Assembly (NCBI GenBank): GCA_033439255.1
Contig: CM065880.1
Location: 3,596,001-3,660,000 of the forward strand
DNA: 64,000 bases
Source of the DNA: Hericium rajendrae
Taxonomy: Eukaryota; Basidiomycota; Agaricomycetes; Russulales; Hericiaceae
Direction of reading: 5' to 3'
The first letter of the stretch is position 1. Each line of letters starts with the position of its first letter. The notes under the pieces were generated by a model. It searched no databases. It saw only the letters and a program-made list of their open reading frames with translations, and had not been told where the DNA came from. Positions 43,301 through 54,800 of the stretch are shown one piece after another. The position numbers and the translations under genes were made by a program.

Positions 43301-46300
43301 TTGCGTGAGACGGGGTCGTGCGGGAGCATACGCGTCGGCGGACGGGCATCCGTGCGGATGCGAGGTCATGCGCTGGCGTCCGTGCACGCGCATGGACGTT
43401 GAGCTGACGTGCGGGGCCTTGCACACGCGCACGGGACGTTATGCGCGTGGGCGGGGCGTTGCGCAGGCGGCGTGGGTGCGGAGCGCGAGCGCGAGGCGTT
43501 GCGCGCACATACGAGACGTGCGGCACGCGAACGTGGGGCCTTGGGGGCGCAGGGTTTGCGTGCGCCCGCAGGGTCTTGCATGTTGCGGGCGTGGTATGGG
43601 GCATCAGGCGGAGCATGGGGGGAATGCGCAGGGCCGTGGGCCGTGCGCACAAACGACGTCCCGAGTCCCGTTGCCGTGGCAACGGGACTTTACGGCGCGC
43701 GGACGTCGGCAGCACGGGCGGTGACGAGGCCCATGCGCGCGTCGCTGACAGCACGCGTAGGACGTGGCATGCGCGCGAAAGCCGGCACCGGGTGCGGGTG
43801 ACGGGGTGGTTTGGGCGCGGGGCATTCGGGTTGTGCGTGCGGGCATTCGGGTTGTGCGCGCGGGCAGCAGGGGGCGTAGGCGGCGTCGTTGGGAGCGCGG
43901 AGGGAGCGCGGAGGGAGTGCCTGACGGCGAAGATGGCGATGGGGACGTGGAACGGACGATGAGGGGCGATGCGAGGCGTGGAAAGTCGAAAAATGAGAGT
44001 GTCGCTCGAGAACGAGCGACACTCTCTTGATTAGTACGAAAAAGTAATGAGAGGGCTTTTTCTACTTACCTGAAGCCCTCTTCATCCATCGCAATCCACC
44101 CTAGCCGAGTCGATAATCGAGAAGTGCGAAAGAAAAGGGGAGAGGGAGAGGAAACACGGAGGAGTAGGAGAGAGTAAGGGAGAGTGGGTGAGAAAGACGA
44201 AGTCTCGACGCGTCAACTCGGTGCTTCGGCCACCGAATGCGCGAAGAGACACAACAAATCAAATTAAATAGCTAGAAATACGAGAAAAAAAAGCAAACTA
44301 TGTATCATGTATCTCAGTACAATAAATGAGCTACATTGTTGACAAGCATACGGTATACTACTGGACAGCAGGGTCAAGATATCGAAATCTAGTACTTAGT
44401 CTCTGACGCGGCGCTCGGCAACGCCCGGCACTGACGATTCTCGGCTTCGCCCGAGATTCGTATATAAGGCTCGCGCGACGCGCCTTGCCTCTTGCTCTTT
44501 ATCCCCACCATGTCCTGCCACGTCGACGCTTCGTCGTCGTCGCTTGCTTGCTCGTCGTCATTACTTGCTTGCTCGTCATCATCACTTGCTCACTTGTCAT
44601 CATTGCTCCTTCTATTGTCGTCGTTTGTTGCTCGTTGCCTTTGATATCTATCAAGGTAAGCCTTATTCTCTGTCTTTCTTATGTCTTATGCTAATGTCTT
44701 CAGATTGTCTTGTAGGTTTTCGCTTTTTTGTTAGTCTGGTAAGCTTTTATATATTATCTTGTTATCTTCTAATACTAATATCTTCTTTTTTCTCTAGTAA
44801 ATTTCGCTTTTTTGTGATAATAGTAAGTCTTGTAGTGTTTCATTTTAATCTTGACTAATGTTTATGTTGTCTTAGAATTTTTAAATATTTAGTATGTTGT
44901 AGTATATAATGTTGTAGTATATTATCATGTTGTAATTAGTCAATAAAATATTTTGCTATTCTTTATCTTTTGTGTGATCTTTGTGAATGATTTACTTTAT
45001 CAATATGTAGATATTTGTAGAATTATACTAAGTCTAGTATAACTATAAATTTCAATTAAAACATTGTAGTCTATTAAAAATATGTAGAGTACTCAGCTAA
45101 TTGTAATCACCAGAGCATCCATGACATCTGTAGCAAATATATTCTGTATAATGTATATAGTGAATATATTCTACATAGCTACTCTCATAGCTTCATAGCT
45201 ATGTCTTGTAGCTCTATAGCTATCATAGCACTCTATAGCTATCCTAAGTAGCTCTATAGCACTCTATAGATGACCCCCTTCTATGGCCATCTATAGAATA
45301 GGTGGCATAGCTATGGCCCTATGACATTTATATAATCTATATAGAGCTCTATAGCCATGTGGATTTTCTCAGATGTGCTGAACGGGGGCGGGTGGCTGGT
45401 GTAACTGAACCACTGGCCTGAGGCTCAGTAGTGCGTAGAGGCATCTAATATATTAGCGATGCATCATGAGTTAGAAATTAGAAATGCAAAAAGCAAGCCT
45501 CGAACAAAAGACGCACCAGGTTAGCACATTGCGGAGTGGAAGATGAGCTCGAAAGGTGTGTTGACAATGAAACAGGCAGATTGTACTGCTGGAGAAGAGC
45601 AGCAGGTTCGATCAACTGTGAGAGAAAATGAGAACATGACGATCACAAAAAAGAAATCCAAGGTTAGCTGACCTCTGGATCGGAGCGAGCAGGACTGGGC
45701 ATATCATTATCGGACCATGAATAATGAGCCTGCTGCACTGGACTGCGAGGCATGGTATTTTCAGGCAAACTGTCCTGGTCGGAGACACCAGTGCAATTAG
45801 CTCGACAGTCGATGTCCACCTCAAGGGTAGACCTAAGAACATGATAGAGTCGAGCTGGAAAACAAAGATGACATAGAAGCTCATCTGCATAATCCATCCA
45901 CCCAAGCGCAGGACGGTACAGCGCGCCTGCCAAATTTTTCCATCTGGGAGCTGTTCATCCTGTAGAGTCAGAACAAGATAAATATATAATCAAGGTAGAT
46001 CGCACCGATGTAAATAGCATGCCGAAGAGGTTTAATCAAGTCGATATGATTGACGTTGAACTTTTTACCAGCCACAATTTTGATGAGATCATGCACAGTT
46101 ATGGCTGGAGAGAGAACCTCCGTGCAAGGCTGGATAGCACGGTGTGTGGTGTTGGACGCTTTGCGACCAAGGGTCAAAATCATCCAAGGTAGGGAGGAAG
46201 GTGTGACTGCTCCTGCGGAGAAAGAAGGAGTTGACTCCAAAGGACCAGAGTCCAATGTGAAAAAATGACTCTGCAAATGCGAGAGAATTTGCTGATGCAG

Positions 46301-47476
46301 GGGATCCCAGATGGGTGAGTCATCTTTGGGGAGAGAGACTTCGATGGCAAGATCAGCCTTTTGAAGGGTATACTGAAGGTGAGCAAGCTGCTCTGATGTC
46401 CAAGAGGTTTCCGGGCAGCGCTCCTCTGGATTGGCATGTTCAGTTTTCGGATCCTACCAGAACCATGGTAAGAAAAGCGTAAAACACAACTGAAAGAAAT
46501 GATTACGCACAACGTAAGGCAGGAAAAATACGAGAAACTTCTCGTTCATAGCTGGAGTCATGGCGACAGCCATGCGAGAAGACCTTGAGCCAGTAGCTGA
46601 ACGAGAAGTAGACACGTCTGTGGGTCGCACTGACAAGGCAGACCTGCCAGAGCCACCAGACATGCCTCGGACAGTAGGCAGATTCCCTGCATTGAACGGG
46701 TTGGACAAGGAAGAGCCAGAAGTGAACTGGTGGTTATTGTTGGGGGCAGCAAGGGCACGAGAACGCTCCACCGAGAGTGTCTGAGCAGGCGTCCTATGGC
46801 GTTCCATGTTATTCACCCGTCGCTGAGCGGTAGTAGTACTAGAACTAGTAGGGTCAGGCCGAACTTGAAGCTGGAAAGCAGTGACCAGAGAGGATGCTGC
46901 AATCCTGGCCGACTCCACCAGGGTAGGCAAGAAACTAGATGGGTAGAGACGTAAGATGTGAGTGAAAAAGATATACATTGTATAATCTGGAATACTTACC
47001 TCTGAGGACCGCCGCTGCTAGCTTGACCGCGAACAATTTGAATGGGGTGATGGGTCCAGGCTGCACCACATACACATGTTGAATCTTTCGTCCACTGGGT
47101 ATCAAGCTGAAAGAGGTTGAGACGACAAATAAGGAGGCTAAAGACTGAAAGCATACGGAGAAATAGCCTCCACAATTCATGGGAGGATACCGTCCTCGAG
47201 TCCACTCCCGGTTGGCAGGAGAGATATCTGTCTCGTCGACAGCATGAGAGAACCACAGATGCTGACAATGATCACAAAGATCGCCTGGATTATCCGGATG
47301 CTAGGCCAGATTAGCTTCAGAAAATAAGACCAGGTAAATAGTGCCAGACTCACGTAACGCGGTGGAGCAGAAGATGCCATGAATGCCCCACATTGCTTGG
47401 AGCAATCAGGGAAAAGACAGTCATTCCTGGTAGAGAGGGACTGCATGGAGGCGGGGGCCATGGGGACAGAGGACAT
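40364..47476 (-). CDS. Large Cys-rich mushroom-type protein of unknown function, interrupted by a TIR element
   Basis: Exons on the minus strand: 47476-47354, 47300-47157, 47106-47000, 46934-46511, 46453-46006, 45950-45673, 45615-45517, 45444-45376, [element 45375-42425 plus duplicated CA], 42422-42414, 42352-42260, 42198-41813, 41754-41328, 41274-41095, 41037-40609, 40559-40500 and 40444-40364. All frames join, giving 1118 aa. The first three exons hold a zinc-binding-like Cys/His region (C-x4-C-x3-C, C-x2-C, C-x-C). A Ser/Pro-rich linker is followed by a long globular C-terminal part with RSQLLLRMMTGSDLLP and EATVTVDDALRNIL near the end. I remember this as an expanded Agaricomycete family, with a faint similarity to HECT-type ligase C termini, but cannot confirm. 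An in-frame TAG (40366-40364) precedes a still-open tail to 40268 (FDIWFHG...), suggesting a late nonsense mutation. Confidence 0.65.
42448..42680. repeat. Left subterminal array, TIR copy 2
   Basis: AGCTATATAG, TCTATATAGC, AGCTATGGAAGC words, AT-rich, corresponding to the left array of copy 1. Confidence 0.65.
43670..43683. promoter_or_regulatory. X-box-like palindrome GTTGCCGTGGCAAC, TIR copy 2
   Basis: Same inverted repeat as in copy 1 with the central two bases changed (AC to GT), flanked by CCC...GGG. The conserved half-sites in an otherwise diverged core suggest a protein-binding site. Confidence 0.5.
43995..44026. other. Perfect 14-bp hairpin next to conserved intron, TIR copy 2
   Basis: GAGAGTGTCGCTCG, AGAA loop, CGAGCGACACTCTC. 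Against copy 1 the internal A:T pair is replaced by G:C on both arms. On the minus strand it directly abuts the acceptor of a 44-nt intron (44069-44026). Confidence 0.75.
44461..44468 (+). promoter_or_regulatory. TATATAAG core promoter, TIR copy 2
   Basis: Followed by GCTCGCGCGACGCGCC, paralleling GACATGCACGACGCGC in copy 1, then T-rich island DNA from 44640. Confidence 0.6.
44640..44830 (+). other. T-rich segment with serial short exon-like islands, TIR copy 2
   Basis: Two islands carrying TTTTCGCTTTTTT and AATTTCGCTTTTTT, bounded by CTTCAG/CTCTAG acceptors and GTAAGC/GTAAGT donors, as in copy 1. Confidence 0.5.
45170..45345. repeat. Right subterminal array, TIR copy 2
   Basis: TAGCTCTATAGCTATCATAGC and CATAGCTATG words adjacent to the right end. 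Confidence 0.65.
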
Positions 47477-47878
47477 AATGCGTAGTGCACAATAAGAAGG
47501 AAAGACAGTGGTGCTTGCCTTCGCTGCTGGTGCCAAAGGAAGCGGGGCCACTCATGAGGAGAAGCTCACCTTTACAAGTTTGCCTTCACGAAGGATCATA
47601 CATGATTGTACGGGTGTATTTCAAATGATGCAGGCAAGGGGACAGGGATCTGCGTACCGAATACAAAGGCCCAGGTAATTGTACCGTGATCACACAAGAT
47701 CACGTTTAATCCTGTACAAATTGATGAGATGTTTATGACCTTCGTAATGAAAAGCTTTGGTCCATGCCACAACGGATCACAGATGAGCATGCATGGTCTT
47801 GTACGATCGGACTCAATCATGTATGATATCATATGATCACAAAGCCAAACACATATATAGACGTGACGAAAACAACAG

Positions 47879-47902
47879 CATTTTTGTCCGATAAAGCGCT
47901 TC
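47879..47902 (-). repeat. Putative terminus of mobile unit upstream of Cys-rich gene
   Basis: On the minus strand GAAGCGCTTTATCGGACA followed by AAAATGC; inverted partner of 4832-4856. It lies 400 bp upstream of the start of the large minus-strand gene, with GATCA/TGATCAT palindromes between. Confidence 0.45.
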
Positions 47903-48249
47903 ATAGGGTTTCCTTTCTGGGAACTCATGAGCGTCGTCTAACTTTCGCATCCGTCGGTCACGACTACACAAGCCCACCGTAACCGCGCAGCCAATACGAC
48001 AACAGCTACTTAGCTGCTGCGAGGAGGCGGTCAAGTAGGCATCATGTTTAGCACAAGTGCAAATACGGTGGACAATCTGTAGAACAAGAGCCGGGAAGAC
48101 ACCGAGGAAATGACCGGGGCCATGGTCGGGGCAGAGGACAAGGACGAGGGCAGATAAACCAGCGGGATCCGGATCCTCGACCGACTCACTGTGCTTTTGT
48201 TTTTTCTCCGCACGCCGGCTCTTCCGCCTATCCATTTCATCATCCCAGC

Positions 48250-49960
48250 GCAACCGCGATCCAGCATGAATCTACCTAATCGGTACTCATACCGACGACC
48301 GATAGTTACGAGATGGACTGTACGCGAGCGACACGGACGCATGTTCGCAGATGGTCCGCGCGCGGAAGGTGCGTGTAGATGGCCTAAGCTCTGCAGCTGC
48401 ACTTCATGCTCGTATATGCTGCAGATCGACATCGCGGACTTTACACTCGCGATAGCTCCCCGCGCCGTCTCCTGTATCACTCCCAACGATCTGTCCAAAT
48501 GCCGATGTAATCCAGAATTGTGGAGGAGAGGTGCGCTGGGGCTTGCTGGGGCTGAGGCTCGTCTGCACGGTCGTCTTGGCTCGCCGTGCGCATATCCTCC
48601 ATCAATCCCATGCGCAGGCGCTGTCACATCGACGAAAGCCGAATTTCAACGCACGTTTCCAGTCCCGGCGCATGCATGCCATCGCAGCACCCTGCGAATA
48701 TCCTCCCCAGCTCCAGGTGCAGATGTGAGCAGGCCACACCCTAGCGTATTGTGCTGGGATCGCACGCGTCTCTCCTGGACATGCACGTCTTCGCCCGGCT
48801 CATGCATTGCCTGCCGTCAGCCTCCCGTCCAGTGTCAGTGGCAGAATTAGGATTGCCGGTCTCGTGCGCTTTTGGATCGCTCGCTGTCGGGACCTTGGGC
48901 TCGTACCAGATCTGGATCAAGTCGGCATCCGATACATCGTGGCGCGTATGGAATGCGGCCCTTGTTCTGGCGCGATACGGCGGGTGGTGTAATGAGGGCC
49001 CGCATTTTCCATCCTGCTCACGGTGGTCGCCGTTTCTCGTCCTTCTTGCACCCGCAAATGCGCATATCGAAGCCATGATATCTCGGGACAGTCGCAGTCA
49101 ATCTAGCACCATCGAGCACGTAGGTCATCACCCGCGCATCGTGATTCCGTGCTGTGCTTATGCAGGTGCGCAGTTGAACAACCCAATAGGCCAACACACC
49201 ATCGTCTGAATACATCCCTCTATTCAGATTCCTAGATGCTAGTCCCGCGCGCCATATCGGACAGACAGACGAGATCAAGTGCAGCCCAGATGGGCCTGCG
49301 ATCACTTGTCGATCTCAGTCTGCGCATATACGTTGCGTTGAGCACGTGAATAAGCAAGCATGTCGAAGCTGTTCTCTGCCCCGCGATCCTGCGATCCAGT
49401 ACCTGCGTCCTGTGCCAATTGTCCTTCATTTCTCCTAGACCCCGTCGACCTCCATTGCGACGCGTTCTGCGCTCACCGTCCGTTGTGATAGCGTGCGCGT
49501 ATATCTCCGATGTGCATATTTGGGAGCACAGATTTTATCCTCATACTCATGTACTGGAATCTGCCCACAGCCAGGCGTCTCTGGTCCTCCATTAGCCCAG
49601 GATGCACTTCTCCTTCTCCTCGGACGGGTTGCCTACGCCTTCTCTGTGATCTTCACTGTCGTCGATACTGGCAAAATCACCCGGAGGCAGACACAGATGT
49701 TACCTGCATTGACGTCAATTCTGGCTCCGGCCGTGACGTTAAGTCGTGGGTCCTTTTCCGCCTCTACCGCGACCTCGTCCCGCACCTGCGTGCGGGCGCA
49801 CGCTCCTGTTCTTCGAGACGCTGCCGGCACCGTCAACGAGCGTGCGCACGCCCAACCTGCTCTTCGGCGCGAGCGTCCTCGTGATCGTTCTCCAGCTCGG
49901 CGTCGCATACAGAGGCGTGCGCACCTTCTCGGTTCGCCTTGTTCTGGATAGCGTGCTTGT
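48250..49960. repeat. Diverged repeat unit, copy at 48-50 kb
   Basis: Co-linear with 62440-64000 at roughly 75-80 percent by eye; long shared runs around CACATCGACGAAAGCCGAA, CATCCGCGCATCGTG-type words and CCTCGGACGGGTTGCCTACG. Frames do not join into a protein I recognise. A short frame at 49746-49970 (LLFFETLPAPSTSVRTPN) has a weak relative at about 50370-50530 (FFETLRARDGVRTPD), suggesting decayed coding exons. Confidence 0.6.
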
Positions 49961-50051
49961 GGGCCATTAGCTATGTAAAACATTCACGAGGCGCTTTCGG
50001 TTTCGAGTGTGTTGGATGAGTGGTGGAGGAAGGGCGACAGGAACATTGGAA

Positions 50052-50080
50052 GGCGCCAAATTCCGGGCGCCTGTAGCTTT
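50052..50080. repeat. Dispersed GGCGCC...GGGCGC hairpin motif, copy 2
   Basis: GGCGCCAAATTCCGGGCGC then CTGTAGCTTTGGGAAGG; followed about 50 bp later by CTGTCAGTCGTCGACGG, as at copy 3. Confidence 0.55.
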
Positions 50081-51862
50081 GGGAAGGAGGGCTTCCTTTC
50101 TGGGCATTGCTGAAGGTTCCTGTCAGTCGTCGACGGTCTACGATCGACTCTGTTCACGTCAGACATCCGTCTGCCAAGACGCATTCGCAGACGAGTTGGA
50201 GGTCGTCGAAATGGCGATGTGGAGCATGTACGTCCTGCGTTCTCTTCCCAATATCACATAAACTCACTGTCCGAACGAACCAGTCGTCTTTCTCCACACA
50301 GTGCGTCCTCCCTCTTTGTCTTAGCCATATCCCTCCTTAATCGCGGCAACGTCGACCACGGCCGTGTTCTTCGAGACACTACGCGCCCGCGACGGCGTGC
50401 GCACGCCCGACTGTGTCTATGGCCTCAACGCATGCATGGCGGCCCTCCAACTCGGGATCGCGTGTATCTCCGGCGGGTGGCCGGGCAACTGCATGGCCCT
50501 CGTCGTGGCCGGCGGCGCGCTGCCGCAGTAGACGGCGGAACTCTAGCACGCGTGAGCTGAAGCGCGATCCCAAAGTCGGAGGAGGTCCGTGCGAGGTCGT
50601 GTGCCTTAGGGCGGGGAACGGCAGCTCGCACGTCGCCATCATGCGGAGCGACGGGTAGCGCAAGCTCAAGGACCTCGCGGACAGGGCGCGTCGTGCTGGA
50701 GCACGCGACGTTCGGGCTCAGGAAGATTCACCTTTTTTTTTTTTTTTGGTTGGCTTGGCTTGGCGCTCTCGCGCGTTTCCATTTGTTGTCGGCAGCCCAT
50801 GACCCTCCTCCACATGTTAAGCTCGTCAAACGATGAAGGTGGGCACGGTTATGGGCGCGGTTGACGCAAAGGATGATCGATGAGTAAGAGACAGAGGAGA
50901 CGGAGATCAGCACGCCGGTACGCTGTCCTGGCGCTTCTTGTCATTGTGTCCGCTCCCTGATTTTCGTAAATGGCTGTCCGCAGGAGATGGCGATACGCAA
51001 TGCTTGGGGCACGGTTGCGTGACTACCTGACCGATGCAAGGGCTGTACGTTCTTCTATCTCTTTCTGATATCACATTCTGACATCAAATAGGCCCTCAAG
51101 CTGGCCCAATCCCTCCGTCTACATGCTCGTGCACGCATTCACTGAATGCATGCTGCCAGGATTTGCCTGCATGCACAGAGCTCTCGTGCCGCAGCTTTAG
51201 CAGAATTACGGGCTTTGCGCGTCGACGCCCAAAATGGAGGGGGCTATACCACGCATCAGGCTGTCCTTATCATTTCGCACAGGAGCTGATGGAAAATGCT
51301 CGCCGGTAAGCCGAATTCCCCAGAGGCTGTCTTCTTTTCTAAATCAAACGAGCGCTCAGGTCTGCGGGCAGAGGAAGAGGACAAGGAGCAAGAAGTCAGT
51401 GCAAACTCGGGCTGACCGCCCGATCAATGCATTGTACGTCCTTTGTCCTCTTCCGATTGGAGCTAAATAAAAATCCTGTTCGTGAAGAAAGTAGCACGAA
51501 CCAGCTTCAATTGTTTCGTTCTCCCGGGAATCCCATAGAGATTCGAGACTCCTAGTTTCTTATGCAAATTGTGTATGCTCCAACTGGCCCTTTCGTGTGA
51601 CCATCTCGAGCGCTTCCATCTACAAGAGTCCGCGGAGATTCAGCGGGCTCTGTCAAACCTGACAGCCCATCTATCACCGCATGCGCGTGGATGTCACAAA
51701 TGCTGGGAAGTCCGGGCGGAGCGGTAGTGGAATGTATTCCGACGCCGGCTACGAAGCGCCCTCAACTTCACTTCTAAATTTGTATGGAGTGCAAATTTGT
51801 TTTACCCTTCCACCACGATTGTCGACCTATTGTCTTTCACATCTGGACCACGACACGCTCTG
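50081..51862. other. No gene supported; decayed DNA with T-tract
   Basis: Contains short coding-like frames at 50370-50530, a run of about 15 T at 50734, and upstream DNA of the NLR gene. Nothing forms a complete gene. Confidence 0.4.
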
Positions 51863-54800
51863 ATGCCGCTGACCGATCTCAAGCTCCACGGCTCTTCTGA
51901 ATCAGCCTCAAGCAGGGTACGACAGGGAAGAGAGAGTCATACAGAGAATGCAAAGCATGTCGCGATCGGCGTACTTACAACGGTTCTCAAGGCGACGAAG
52001 GAAGCGTCGCCTGCATTTCCACCACTACAGGGAGTTGCGGGAGGTATACTAGCGATAAAGGACGTGCTAGAGGTGCGTAGCGTCCATCTGGGTCAGCTCT
52101 CGCATACGTCTTGACCGTCACTCTCAGAAAGTATCCGCGAATGCGGACGACATCAATGCCCTCACCGACTACATTAAGAAGCTAAACTCGATGGTTATGA
52201 AGTCGATACCTGATGATTACAAGTCCTGTCCTCAAGCCTTACAAACGAGGATTGAGGATCTGTGCAGGTCCGTATTTCAATATTGCGCGACTTGGAGTGG
52301 GCACGGATCTCACCGATCCCCAAAGAGATGTTGATGCCATATCGAAGGACGTCGTAAATCTGAGGTCTCAAAATAGAATCACCCGCGTATTTACCACCAA
52401 AGCCACCTCCGAGAAAATCCAAGAGCATTTACGTGCGCTGATGTGGGCCATTCAGAAATTCATCGTGAGTCGAGACAGAGTTTGTGCTATTCTGTATCCC
52501 TGACACGCTGTGTCCAGGTCGGAGGAACCATCGAAATCGAGATGGCTGTCGATGTCAGTATCTCTGCATTTGACCGCTTTCCGCCTTTGAACTCTCTTTA
52601 GGAACTACATGCCACTGTACAAGACGGGTTTGGACACATGGACACGCGGTTTGACGGTCTCGGTCAGCAAGTCCAAAATCTGGAGAGGAGGGCTGAGGTA
52701 TGCATTTGCGCACATCCAACCATGCCATCTCACTTAAATATTCTTTGGACTCAATTAGTCAGGAGGTAGCTGCACTTATCGCCTTCTCCGCATTTTTGCT
52801 GACTCACTTTATAAATGAAGCAGATGTCCCCGTCTATCGATATGCGGCGTCAGCGCGTTTTGATTCTGTTAGTAATCGTGTCATCTGCGAGGAGAAGACG
52901 AGGCAGGAGGTTTTGGCCACGGTCTACCACTGGATCAAGCCCGGAGATTCCCGTCTCACAGACTTTCCCCCCGATCTCATCCAGCAGCCCACCGAGAGCC
53001 GGGTGCTTTGGTTAGAGGGCCAAGCTGGCATGGGAAAGTCGACGATTGCTCAGACCACCGCGGAATGGTGCGATTCTGTTGACTATCTAGGCGCGAGTTT
53101 CTTCTGCGCCAGGGACTCAGATCAGTGCAGCAATGTTGAACTCGTATTTCCCACCATCGCATATCAGCTTTGCCGTCACTTCGACAGCTTCAAAGAACGG
53201 GTCGCTGAGGTTCTGCGCGCAGACCCGGATGTCCAGTGGTCGTCTGTTTCGCGCCAGCTCCAGAAACTGATCGCCGACCCGCTGCTAGCCGTCAAATCCA
53301 GCGGTGCCTTCCCTACTTGTGCGGTGATCATTGACGCACTCGACGAATGCAAGGATGATCAGGCTACATCTGTGATTCTCAAAGCGCTTGCACATCACAT
53401 TCGTGACCTCGATCCGCTCAAATTCTTCATAACCAGCCGTCCGGTTCATCACATTACTGGCGGTTTTCGCATCACTGGGCTCAAAGACAATAAACAGCAC
53501 CTCGCCATGAACACCATACCTCCAGAGATCACGAGCAGGGACATCAGGCTGTACCTGGAGAAACAAATAGAAAATGTGGCCCGCTGCTACGATATTCATG
53601 GCCCGTGGCCCACGGACGGTGAAATGGCGGCGCTCGTTTGTCAGGCGAACGGGCTCTTTATTTTCGCGGCGACAGCTGTCAGATTCATCCAGGACCCTCG
53701 CCATCTTAGCAGTCCCAAGGCCCAATTGAGGAAGCTTTTGAGCTCTCAGTCTCCGACATCTCCGACATCGCCATACCATTCTCTCGATGCTTTATACACT
53801 CAGGTTCTGCGTAGTGCATTCCCCGAAATAGACAAGGCATTAAAGCCTACGCTGAAGATGGTCCTAGGATCCATTGTGCTTGTTCGCGATCCGCTCCCGT
53901 CGACCACGCTCGATGCTTTGCTGGGCCTGGAGCATGATACTGTTCGGAGCATCTTACTTCAAATACAATCTCTGGTCATTGTCCCTGAACACGACAACGA
54001 TACTATCCGCCTCATCCACCCGTCCTTTCATGACTTTTTGACAGATGGATCACGATGTAAGGATCCGAATTTTGTCGTCAATCCCGGGATACAGAGCAGT
54101 GTTCTGGCGCAGCATTGTCTTCGTATTCTACAGCATCTTCGGAGAGACATCTGCAAGATCGGAGACCCGTCAAAACTAAACAGCGAGGTGACCAACTTGG
54201 ATGGCCGAGTGGCCAAGCACATCCCGCTTCATCTCCAGTACGCATGCAAGCATTGGATGTTTCACATTGCCAATGCAGAAATTAGTGAGGCCATCTACGA
54301 GCTCCTCAAAGTCTTTGTTGCCGAGCATCTGTTACACTGGTTGGAGGCCCTCAGTCTGCTCGGTGATATTAAGGTCGCAATCGAAGGGCTACCCATTGTT
54401 CGAAAAACGTTACAAGTATGTATAAAGCTTTTTGACAGGTGTTATGAGAATGCTGATGTTATCATGGCATCAGGGCCTTCCTCTTCCTGCATCTAACATC
54501 CTTAGTCTACTATACGACTGCGAGCGGATCGCGAGGCAATTCTACCCTTGCCTCAGTGTGTCATGCTTGCAGGTCTACTTTGGCATCATTCCCTTCTGCC
54601 CCACCAACATTGGCCTCCGCAAGCAGTACGAGCATGAGGTAGTCTCAATGCACAGTTTATGCATGAGGGTGAACTGACAGAGGCTGCATGCACAGATATC
54701 AAATGTAGCTACACTGCTCATTGGTTCTCAGCACACATGGAGCCCTTGCATTAGGATTATGGAAGGCCACTCTGATAAAGTACGGGCTGTTGCATTTTCA

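Larger units (their letters stand above)
42425..45375 (+). mobile_element. TIR element copy 2 (2,951 bp)
   Basis: Ends read inward CATCTGAAAAATCC (left) and CATCTGAGAAAATCC (right); flanking TG dinucleotides at 42423-42424 and 45376-45377 are the duplicated target (CA on the host strand). Removal with one copy restores the minus-strand host frame. Same internal order and same genomic orientation as copy 1, hence opposite to its host gene. The cores have diverged strongly while ends, hairpin, intron, TATA box and island pattern are kept. Confidence 0.8.

Noticed and set aside
42765-43754. A 329-codon open frame on the minus strand in the core of TIR copy 2
   Set aside because: The region is GC-rich and open in several frames on both strands; the Arg/Ala/Pro/His composition is what such DNA gives by chance and the frame is not conserved in copy 1.
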